From the NCBI GenBank assembly GCA_003864495.1, contig ML133421.1, positions 3,100,001 to 3,164,000 on the forward strand: a DNA stretch of 64,000 nucleotides. Direction: 5' to 3'. Under the pieces are notes generated by a model. That model did no database searches, was not told the origin of the DNA, and saw only the letters and a list, made by a program, of their open reading frames with translations. Source of the stretch: Nemopilema nomurai (Eukaryota; Cnidaria; Scyphozoa; Rhizostomeae; Rhizostomatidae). The number at the start of each line of letters is the position of its first letter. Positions within the stretch are counted from its first letter, which is position 1. Below are positions 47,501 to 59,500 of the stretch, piece by piece. The position numbers were made by a program, and so were the translations under genes.

Positions 47501-50500
47501 TTACATCTACTTGCCTAACACTGAGATCCCAGAGTCAAGCATTCAGGCAAGCTTTTGGTATCTGGGGTTCAATCGAGGTTCAACTCACGTCCGTATAATG
47601 GTTTGCTGGACCTAGGTCAAATCCAAATGGGCGGCGCTTGCTCTACATGATATCTTACACTGGTTTATGTTAACCCAGATGCTGCCCCGGTTGCACATTA
47701 AACACGGCATTTTCAATGTAAGGAAGTTACCTCTTGGGAGCAGATTGGGATGATGACTGATGGAATACGCTGTCATTATCGACAGATTGCAATGGTGCAT
47801 CCGATGCCTGCGAGTTGGCAGTCTTCTTACTAGCAATAACGAAGGGCAGTCTTCCTTTGGCGGTTTGCTGAAATTTCGGCAAAATATTCGAAGTGGACGC
47901 TCGAACAGGAAAGGAAATAGCCTTGAAAAGGGAACAAGCACAAAATGAATTCAAAAACTTCCAACAATAAGCTTGAAAGAAACTAACTTACTTGACTTAC
48001 TACAAATTACAACAAAATTAATTTTAGCTCTAGAAAATGAAAGAGGGGAAGTTAATAGGGGGAATTTAAATTTACCTTAAGGTTGGTTAGCAAGCTGCAT
48101 TTTCGGTTGAGTTCTTCAGGGGGCATGTACCTCCAGTTTGTACACGTCGCCTTCTTAAGATGCTGGCCGTACAACTCGGCCAAGGCCGGTAGTATCAACG
48201 GCTTATTGATTTGCATTGGCCCGGCGTCAGTTGCGTCGAAGGAGACCAAGTCTTCTCGCGATGCAACGGCAGAAATGAAAGATTCCAAAGAAGAGTTCAA
48301 GGAAACGTTTGACCTCCTATTGCTACTGTATGTCTCCTTCACAGCGTCTTCCACATCGATCCCGTTACTAAAATGAACAAAGTAACATGATGAAAAATCA
48401 GAGTCTTGATGACAAGAACACAGTTGGCTGTATTTCTGACTGTATTCGCTGGCTGCGTTTGATGGCTGTGTTTGATGGCTGTGTTTGATGGCTGTGTTTG
48501 GTGGCTGCGTTTGATGGCTGTATCGCTACTGCACCTATAAAAGTACAAGCTGCAGGCTAGTGGCCGCTGATCATGCCTCCCTCATGCCCGCGCATGCTCA
48601 TTCTAAGGCACGTCACATTGACTTTTGTCAAATGCCACTCAGCTTCTGCCACAGAACTATAAAGTGTGAAACCCACATTTCCATTAAGAAAAAACGAGAA
48701 ACGTACGTGAAGGATGTGATCTCGCTTTCGCAAGAGTAGAATGTTCCCTCACTCTCAGTCCTACGACGACTGCGCCAACTCGTGCTGCCACCTACTTCCA
48801 TAGACCTTGAACGGTCATTGGGCAGCCTCGAAGCCATGCTTTCCCTGTGGTAATCAGACTGCCTCGTAGAGCCACTCATTGACGACCATACACCAATGCT
48901 TTCGAAATCTGAAGGCATCGAAACGTCGAATTCAAAGGTATGGTACGAGCGCAGTTTACTGGTTGGCAAATATACCACTGCATTTCAGAATTGTGAATAC
49001 ATTGTAGCAGTGGCAAGTTGATTCCACAAGGTAAGATATCCCAAAGGAGCAAAGCTACACAGTCTTGCCTAAAATGCTAAAACTCAATGCAGTAATGCCG
49101 GAAATATACGATAATTCATCAAACTTTTGATAAACAAAAATTCAACTTTTATAAAACGTCTTAGTTTTGGTCTTCAGTATTATCAGAGTCTTTCTTTCAA
49201 GTCATGTTCCTAATGCAAATTTGTTCCCACATGGAATTTAGACTTCGTCCCAATTTCGTTGCAAATTCGGGAACGTAAATGTCCTGTGGCTTCTTAAAGT
49301 AGAGGTCCATGAAGAGGTTTCTACAAAAGGTGAACTGCAGCATACATCCGTGCATTAATTTGCCCTATACTTTTCAATAAAACTTCGTCTACCAAAGATT
49401 GATTTGCATGTTGTTATAGATCGTTTTGCAATAGCACCTTACATGCTAATTTCACAGGTTTCCTCCTTTCAAACAAGGCTTGGGCTTCTCAACCTTTACT
49501 TGCAAATATGCATAGCCCATCAAACATTTCAATGTCTTTGTAATTCAAATTTGAAACAGCAAATCGTATTTACAATTGCAACAAAAAGAAGAACATAATA
49601 ATATTGGAAACGTAATAATATTGGAAACGTAATAATATTGGAAACGTAATAACATTGGCTTAATATCTCATTTGCCGAATACTGAATACAAACTTAGTAT
49701 CAAAGCCATGACAAATTCAGCCCAGTGATTGCAGGCTCGACACTTAATCACTTACTTTTGCTAGCACCTTTACGACTTGCCAATTCTGATACTTTTCTTA
49801 ACCTCAAAGAGCTTTCTCCTAGGCTCTGTAAAGAAAGCCCTCCACTTCTGTGTTTCAGCCTCTCTTCAATCCCCTGCCTTTCATTTGCACCTCCCCAAAT
49901 ACTCTCACTTCCATAACGAGAGAACTGCATCTCGCTAGCATCAAGAACTTGCACGGTAAAGAAGCGAACTCCATTGACGTTATTTCCAAAAAACCTGCAC
50001 CCACCAACACAACCACAGATAACCGATCTTGAACGGTCAGCAGCAATTTTACTTTTCAATTTCATTGGCTTCCATAGGAACCACAGCCTTTTCAATAGCT
50101 CGTCATGCTTCCTGAAAAACTGCTGCTGTTCGTAAAACATTGCGACATCGTTCGCATACGTCACATTGTCAGCGGTAATCGGCCCGAAGGTAACAACAGC
50201 AACTTCCAGCCAGTTATTTGAGAATGGATAAAATGACTGATACCTGGTGGACCCATCCATTCGGTCGACTTCCTCGGGCGGTGAAAGCACTTGGACGAAC
50301 TGCTTTAACGTCAAATCATTAATGAAGAAACTTCCTCCACATTTAAGCAGGGACGTGTGTGAAGAGCACTTGGAAACTCTTATCGGTGATGCCTATCGAA
50401 TCATGAGCATAAGATTAAAAAGTATTACGAAAAGTTTTTAAACCGAAACCAAAAACATAGAATTAGGCCTTAGGTATAAATTAGGCTTAAACAAGAATAA

Positions 50501-53500
50501 TGACGTAAAGACGGCAGACGGTGACGAGGTGTCCAAAAATAAGTAGCTATAAAAAATTGGCAAAGCGAGATAACCAGCGAAGAGTGAAATAAAAAATAAG
50601 CCAAGAAAGTGTGGCAAAAAGCAAACCAGGGAAGAGAGGCAAGAAAAGGAAACCAGAGAAGAGTGGCAAGAAAAGGAAACCAGAGAAGAGTGCCAAGAGA
50701 AGGAAACCAGAGAAGAGTGGCAAGAAAAGGAAGCCAGATAAAAGTGGCAAGAAAAGGAAACCAGAGAAGAGTGGCAACAAAAGGAAACCAGAAAAAAGTG
50801 GCAAGAAAAGGAAACCAGAGAAGAGTGGCAACAAAAGGAAACCAGAGAAGAGTGGCAAGAGAAGGAAACCAGAGAAGAGTGGCAAGAAAAGGAAACCAGA
50901 GAAGAGTGGCAAGAAAAGGAAACCAGAGAAGAGTGGCAAGAAAAGGAAACCAGAGAAGAGTGACAAGAAGAGAAACCAGGGGAGAGTGGCAGAAATGAAG
51001 CCAGGGAAGGGTGGAAGAAAGAAATCTGGGAAGAGTGGCAAAAAAAGCAATCGGGGAAAGGGTGGCACAAAAAGATAACAAAGGGGGGGGTGGTAGGAAA
51101 AGGTAACAAGAAATAGGTGGCAAGAAACGGACAATTTTTAAAGGTAAGCAAGAAACAGTAACGAGGAAAATGCATTAAAAGGTACGAAAACAGTGAGTAA
51201 ACAAGGAAGGGTAAGCGAACCTTAATATTGCATGCACACTGGCTTTCAACCAAGAAAACATCAACTGACTCAACAGAAAATCTGCTCATTTTGTATTTCA
51301 GGTCAGCCTCCGTTGGGCAGAGGTTCGTCATTACGGTATCATCTGCTTTGATCTTTGATGCTGGCACTTCAAATAGCTTGCATTCCCGTTGGTATGAGCC
51401 ATGTTGACATCTGACATCTTGCACAGTTGGAACAAGAGCATTTTCGTCATCCATCATGTGCAGAACAAACACTTCCAACCAAATAGCCAGTGATTGCAAC
51501 TAAAATGAAAGGGTTTCATAAATGGAAGAGCATTGACGGAAGGTAAAGGAAATCACACTAATGTCCATGTACGATACTAGCTCCGTCGTAGTTGGACAAA
51601 CTTCATCGGCTGCGATAACCCGGTGATGATTCTATTCGAAACTATAGTCACCTGCGGGAGAGTGAGTTTTCCGCAAACCTCACCACATTGAAGCTCAAAC
51701 AGCCACGCGTACTCGATTGTGTCCAATCCACGAGGAATATCTTTGTCCGAGAAAAACGCGTCGCCTCGAAACTGCAAACCAGACCAAGACAGGAACCCTC
51801 GAGATAAATGACTGTTCTCTGGCGAACGCTAAAAAAGGTGCTTGCATTTAAGTTTTTGCATGTCAACATCACCAACGAAGATATGAGGAGGCATATGCTC
51901 ACAAAATATACAAAAAGGTTAGGCCCATAGAAACAGGTCAAGTGGGGAAGTTTGTCGGATACAGGAGCCAGCAATATGGTACGTAGACTCTAATCTGCTT
52001 CCAACACAGTCATATATTGAGCAATATATATGATATTGAGATGTCATATATATGATAATTACGTAGTAGTGAAGGTTGAAAATAAGGCTAAATTGAAGAG
52101 TGATTGAAATAGATTCACTATCAATAGTATCAACAGTGAAGAGTAGATTCACCTTTACTGCATCTTTAACTGTGATGGTAACAGGAGACATGATAAGCTG
52201 CATCATTGTTTCCCTGTATGTTTTATTCATTTCGAATGTCAACCTCTCCATATTCATAACTGGAGACGGGGGCTCGCCTCGTGAACAGTGCTGAAGAGAG
52301 CAAGATACGAAAAGAACAATAATAACTCATATCACAAAGCCATGATGCGTTATGGTCGATTGGCGAGAAATGTTTAATGAATTAGACGCGGGAGTGATAA
52401 TCTGTCGGGGATACCTTGGTTAGTTCCGCCTTGATATCGAGAAGGACAATGGTGATGTGAGCGTGCATTGGTCTGTAGTGCCTGGCGTCTGTTGAAACTT
52501 TGGCTTCTGGTGCCACTTTGACCTCTGTCCTTGGCTCGGTGCCTTTCACGTGGTTCTTGCTGTCTTTAATTGCATCAAACTCTGTTGGCTGTTGGGATGC
52601 CCCGAAGTAATTCTCCTGAGTATGAAGAACACCAATCAAATTCCTCCACTTAAAATCAGGGTATACACAATTAGTTTGAAAATATAGTCTGACCCCCAAG
52701 CGCCATCAGTGAATAAAAAATTTAACAACAATAATAAATGAAGACAAGAAACAACCATGTTTCGAATGTCTTACGCTAGTTCCAATTACCATCCCGCAGC
52801 TTTCAGCATCTCTCTCTATTCATCATATATTCATCGATTTTAGACCTCTTCAAGATGTCGTATTAGAATAATGGACGAAGTGAAGAAATAAAAGTAAAAT
52901 GGATTAATAGTAGCTTTCGGAAGTAAATACTTAATGGGCCGAGAGATAATACCTTGAAACCTAAAATGAACTGTCTGAATAGGGACCCAATCATCTTGAT
53001 TGCAAGAGGACCAGCCTCTAATTCGACTGTCAGCAAATCCGGCTCCAGGTTCGCAACCTCCTTTTCACCATAATCAATTCCAAGGCTCTTATTAATTTCT
53101 TCAATATGCTCATTACTAACATGAATTGGATGAAACTTATAAAACAAGTTCAGGACCAAAACCGGGGCAGAACAGACGTCAATCCATCCTACGTTCGCTT
53201 CTGTTTTTCTTCTCCACCCCTTACAGAGCAAGTCATCAAGGTTTCTTGACTTGCCACCCTGTGCGCCTTCGCAGTCGTTCCGTTCAGTTTGGTCATCTGT
53301 GTCTGAAATTATGCTGTTTATGCGCTGGTGTTCTGGCGAGGTGTTGTCGTCGTTGCTTCGAAGGAGAGAGATCACGCTGTGGTGCAGTGTGTTGGATTCA
53401 GCCATCAACATACGCAAAACCAAAGATTCAGCACGGCAAAAAAACCGGATCTCCTCAACTTCAGGCAAGAACTTGGTAAATGGCAGAACAAATGAGATTT

Positions 53501-56500
53501 CAAGAGCTTCTCCGCAAAAGGCTAGCTGATCTAAAATTAACAACAAGAAACTAACATTAATGTTCCATTACATTACAAGAAGTCAACATATATACTGACC
53601 AACAAGAGCAGCGAAAAGACATTGGCCGTCGATCATCTCAGATGACTAAACTACACGCGAATACACGTTATCTCCGATTATCGAGGAGCTTGAAAATGCC
53701 ATCTGAATCTGAATTCACGTCTGAATCTGAATTCATGTCTGAATCTGAATTCACGTCTGAATCTGAATTCATGTCTGAATCTGAATTCACGTCTGAATCT
53801 GAATTCACGTCTGAATCTGAATTCATGTCTGAATCTGAATTCATGTCTGAATCTGAATTCACGTCTGAATCTAAATTCACGTCTGAATCTGAATTCACGT
53901 CTGAATCTGAATTCACGTCTGAATCTGAATTCACGTCTGAATCTGAATTCACGTCTGAATCTGAATTCACGTCTGAATCTGAATTCATGTCTGAATCTTA
54001 AACATTTCTACTCACTGTTTTCAAGGTCATTGTTGCAATCAATCCAATTATGTTCGTTAACAAGGCAGATCAATTCATAGTTGCGAAAGTGGAACTTGAA
54101 TTCCCACTCATACGGTACGAAGTAGGCGATGTCTCCTGGCGTTGTGCTGGCCCAGTCATCGAGAAGGTCTGTCAAGCAATCGAAGTGGCTGTCTATTACA
54201 AGGTGCATAGGCATAGCAGAGGCAGACTTTGTCGCGTAGACACGTCTGAGCTTATTGGCTGTCAACACAACCGACCCTCTCAGACATGGGCGACTTCCAA
54301 ATGGTATAGGATTCGTTTGAAAAGACATATCATCCCTCTAGAAGCAATGGCCAAAAGGCTATTTGTTCACCACCAAAATAATTGGGCAGTGACCGGATTT
54401 TTTTGGCAAAATTTGGTAAAATGAGAAAAGATAAAGCGTTTCAACGAAATTCAGTGCCTTTTAGTTATTTATTATCATATTGCAAGTACTAGAGGATCGT
54501 TGGAAAATGGTTCAGGTTGTCACACTGACAATACCTGCTTATACACAGAAAGCCTTATGCGATAATATACAATAGATTTTTAAAATCAAACAATCCCAAC
54601 GAATGTTTTTCAGGTAAATTTCTACGGCAATAAATTTGGAAGCCGCACTCTCATTTCAAAATGGGATTTCAAGAAATGCGAATAAATGGCACACTGCTTT
54701 GCAGTGACACCTTTCTGTACGCTATGTCATAAATGTTTATACAATTTTCATCTTATTTACATGCTTTCTTTTAAATATTGTGATCCAGCTTTTTTCACTG
54801 ACGGTGCAGTACAAGCAGCGAGCAGCTGGTGGGCCTATTTCAAAGTGGTACTATTGTTCTGAAGTGCCTGAACAACATTAGTAGTTGCACTTTGTAGATT
54901 TGACATCCAAACAGAGACTTCGCAACAAAGATTTTCCAATAGATGGACACTATTGTATTATTTCGAGTCTACATAATCGTGATGCAGCCTTGACAAATTT
55001 AATCATGCAGCATTTTTTGCAACTAAGCGACCTTTGAAAAACTAGGAACGCATGCAGCAAGACTAGAAACAAAGATGACCACGAAAGCGCCTGCTCTTGT
55101 ACAAGACATACCTTGAATGAAAACAGTGTGCTGAAATATGAAATACATTGCTGTCTCGCTGAGTATGAACTCACAAGACCAATGTTGGAACTGATTCCAC
55201 ACTCGCGGCACAGTCATTATCATCTCGACCTGAAACAGGTACAAACATTCACGTCAAACCATAAAACTAAAATAAAGTCGACTTTCGAAGTAGCATACGG
55301 ATGCAAAAACCACAGTCATGCTGTTGTGACATGCAGATAGAGCTCATCTGGCACCGACGCGGATTTCTGGATTTTTTTATTATTGTTATTATTGCGGCCC
55401 ACAAATCAATTGATCTTTACAGAAGCAGCAAAGCATTAGTTAATTCTATGAGGGCCACCACAGTGGACCTTCAAGCATAGGACAATGACGAAAAACACGA
55501 AAAGCACACGTAAGACTTCAAATGTAAGGGCAAATGTAAAAAGATTTATTGCGAATCTGATGCAATAGGAAACAGAAATAAAATATTGAATGGCTTCGAT
55601 GAACTCGTCGAAGTCAAAATTGCTTCGACGAAGAGTTGAAGTAGTAAAATTCTGGCATAAGGACACAAACCTCCATTGTCTCGCAATCCAGCAACTTTCT
55701 GAAGTCCAAGCTGGTCGTCATATCGAGCTTTTGAAGTTGCATCAGAAGTGTTGAGGTGTAGCCAAACTCGTTGATGGCCCAAGGCATAAAGAAATGAATA
55801 GACGAGTTTTGTGCTGCACTCAAGTGCAATGCTGAGAGTTCCTGTTAAAGATGAGCACCAATATTATCGCAATCAAGAGCAGTGCTCGCCTCACTTTACA
55901 AGTAAAACTAGTTTTCGTGCGCTAAAATGTTGCTGTTATCACTGTTTTGCACAGTGTAAAAGCAAACCAACAATTGAACATGATATTCAACTTTATCTGA
56001 CAATGAGCTTTTGCTCAGTTGCAGCACTTTTCAGAAAATTAAGTAAATGAAAAGGAATTAGCATCTTACGTCATTCTTAGAAAACAGAATGTCCATGGCA
56101 ACTGGAGCTTGAAACCTCGCCCTGAGATCAAACCCAGTGTGAACTCGCCTTTCTCCAGGCAGAACTGGTCTAGCTGCCTGCATTTCCTGGTAGTCTTGTG
56201 GTAGAAACAACTTCTGCAGCATCTCTCTATAAAATTATAACTTTTAGACAACTAAACAGCAAACACACTATTGAGGGCTAGACGTGAAACGCCAAACCAG
56301 ATCGAATTTGTAAATGGTAAGTCGCGACAAACCTAAACATATGGCCAAACGTTCCTTTTAGTTCGAAAAACTTCCATAAATAACCTCCGGATTATGAGCA
56401 AATGGTTAACAACAACGATATGACCACAAGTGATTGCTATGTACCTTTGCTTATCTGCCCAAGGCCCATATGTTATTGTTGTAGACTTTTTGAAAATGAG

Positions 56501-59500
56501 GTTCAAGCCCCAGATCGGATCGGCCTCTGGCGCCCGTTGGAAATCTTCGGGGACAATTCCTGCAAAATAATGCACTAGAAATCATACAGAAAATTGCTAA
56601 AATCCATAGATTACAGAGTAAGAAACAATTGTGATAACAGTATGCTGGTACAAAGGAGAAAAAGATAACCTGGGACGTCTTGAAGGTAGGTATAGCTTAT
56701 TTCTCCAGACTGTAAAATGACGAAACCTTCACCCATGAATCTTGGGGGCCTGGTGAAAGAAGATAGGCTGATAACAATATAGAAATTTACTTGACAATTG
56801 ATATCTTAACTTGAAATGATGGATAATGGAATACATGAAGATGATTATTTCGACAGTGTACGATTCGGACACTGTGAGTAATATTGTTTTGGGCGTACAT
56901 AGGACTCCTTGTTAAAATCTTCAAATAAAAACATACTGTGATTTCCTTCCAGTGAAACCAGGGCTCTGGGACAGCATCACGCGTACATCTTCGCACTTTC
57001 CTTTCACGACATGGCTAAACTCATCTATAGCTGATGCGGCCTTTAAAAAAGCAATTTTCATACGAGTAAAGTTCCTCCATGAAAAACGAAAAGCCAAACG
57101 AGCCAATGTGGACGTACCTTAACAATCTCTCCAGTCTTCAATTGTCTATTTCTATAATTCTTAGGCAAGATTTAAAGGATTTTAAAAAAGCGATAATTGC
57201 AAAAAGCCATTATGAAAACAGAGCTGGCGAGGTTTTGATCTCTTATACTTGGAAATAGTATAATGAATTCGGAGAAAAATACCAACTTATGCTGACAAAA
57301 CGAACCGTAGATGTATGGTAAACTGCTTCAGCATTATTATAGTGAATCCAAAATGTTGTTTCCACAAGCTTATTTCCAATTGCGACTTTACCCTGCAGAA
57401 AACAGCAGCCCGTTATCCAAAATACTTGACATTCGCTTGATTTAACTTTAAGCTACCATTGCAAAAAATTGTAAAGAAAGAAGCCTCGATATTCAGTCTC
57501 AGCTAGCTTCACAGCAATAATACTCGTGATTAAATCATTACCGCTGACAAAAGGAAACATACCCCCTTTGTCACAAATACATCACGATCTGTTCAAGGAA
57601 AGAATCTTTTAAGTGATCAAGTGCACGTCCTTTCAATAAACCTCGGTCACCATCAATACCATTGAAGTTCACATAGGATTCGCGAATTAGTGCCCAATCA
57701 AAAAAGAAAGTGGGAGCTCTCTGGACTGGTCGTCTAGAGAATTCTCTTACAGTCCTCCTGCCCAACTGATACACTAACACAAGCATGCGCAGTTGAGCGC
57801 CTATGTCATCACTCAAAACATTCCGGAGACTTTGTTGTCGCCATCGGTTTCTCGTCGCTCTCAAGCAGCCTCGAGCGTTTCTTAACTCGTAGTCAATCCA
57901 CTTCTTCTCCTATCCACCCTACCAGTACCTACATGTCACCTCTTGTGAACTACGCTTAGCTGACCATCAAAACATCGAAAATGCCATAAAGAACATAGTG
58001 ACAGACCGACATTTCAAGTATGGGAATAGCTCACCGAGTTGATGTTGAATCTGATCGTAGGAATGAGATCCATCCACTGGGACGAACTTTTCTCTGCAGC
58101 TGGCTGGTCACTACATGCCGAAAATATGGAATTCAATCAGCGGCTAAAAGCGTGGGGACATACAGGGGATATCAAGATGTGTTGAATGTGGAAAGACTTT
58201 TGATGCAGTGTTTGGAAACAAGCGCAATGATCGACACAACGAAAACAATGGTCATTTCAAGGAGCTTCTTCAACTATTGTAGATATATGACGAAGGATTG
58301 GAAATTCAGCTAAAACAAAAAATATGAACCATCTTGGTCTCGTTTTAAGCAGTGATATGCGCCACTGTTTTCAAGAATGAGATTTTCAACGATTTGATCA
58401 TAATGAAGAATTTGATGAAGAATTTCTGCTCTATTATGTTTACTTGAAACTGCAGGTAACCCAGAACACTGGGCAAAGGTTTTGGGGATGAATTCAGGAG
58501 TACATTCGATATGCATGGTAGATTGGATGCCTTGAAATTTGTCCTTTTACAAACATCGTCCTTGTCGAGCTCACTGGAGAAACCAGAGCTTTTTGCAACA
58601 ATTGCACCGGATTCTTAGGAGAAGCACAAATCAGTCGATTTTATGCAAACAAGTTTCGTAAATCGCATGTGTCCGCAAATTGAAAATCCCGTTGTAAAGT
58701 CTTGAAGCTTGCAAATCGTATGCGGCAATAACGAATCTTTCCACAAAATGGAAAGAAACTTTGGGAAATGTGGAAAATGAAAACATATCAAACATCAAAA
58801 TATTAACTTTTGGGGAGCTAGGACTTTTTGCGTTTTAATTTTTGAGCATGCGCAGAATTGTTACATGATACAAGATCTACCCTTTCTCATTTATAACATT
58901 CTCTCAAATTTAGAAATCTAAACGCTTCTCAATTCTCAGTTTTGAAAAACGGGAGTTGAACTTCTGGTAACATGAAATCGACGAAAGATCTATTATGGCA
59001 CAAACCTTGAGATGGCCGTCAAAGCCTCCACATCGACACCAGCAGTGGATTTTCTTGCATCACCATATCTTTCACTCTTGAAAATTTCATGTAGTCTGTC
59101 ATATAGACTCGATCTAGGGAGAAGAGGTACTGAAATTGACATGGAGGAGCTGAAGCATACATTAACCAATGAATTGGCTATGGTTATGTTATGTTGTAAC
59201 AAAAAGGGCAACAATTGGTTATGTTGAAATAAAAATTTCTGGAATTGAGAATACCTGTTGTACATATGTGCTTCTAATCCATTGAGGGTAATTACCAAGC
59301 GGGTCACTGGATGGCTTTCATCTTAATACAAAAAAGACCATGTGCTCATCATTTTCTTATATTTATCACATCATATCAAACAAAATATATAAATTGTAAC
59401 TTAAAGCAGCTATTGGAGTAAATCGGTTTTTTAAGTAACATGCTAAATTGTTGAGATCCTTCTTTTTGACTAAAATATACAACAATTAACAGAAGCTTGT

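Noticed and set aside
47510..47640. tRNA-like string with GGTTCAA motifs
   Set aside because: No acceptor or anticodon stems could be paired.
49230..49332. Possible extra BLTP1 exon with a good acceptor
   Set aside because: In the required phase it meets a stop after about 27 codons, and exons 20 and 21 already join in phase.
50470..51134. Several overlapping frames with FLPLFSG- or [13 protein letters not shown] repeats
   Set aside because: Three frames on one strand and two on the other are open at once, as expected from a 27-bp stop-free unit; only the frame in phase with exon 19 is discussed.
53642..54001. SESEFT/NSDSDV repeat proteins
   Set aside because: Translations of the 18-bp intronic minisatellite; no promoter or splice support, and exon 14 stops directly after its donor.
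57571..57864. Arginine-rich frame of 97 codons considered as BLTP1 exon 6
   Set aside because: No phase-0 donor and poor similarity; 58035-58110 fits both phase and sequence ([15 protein letters not shown]).
58310..58516. Frame of 68 codons in BLTP1 intron 5
   Set aside because: Not recognisable as BLTP1 or another protein, and the gene model is complete without it.
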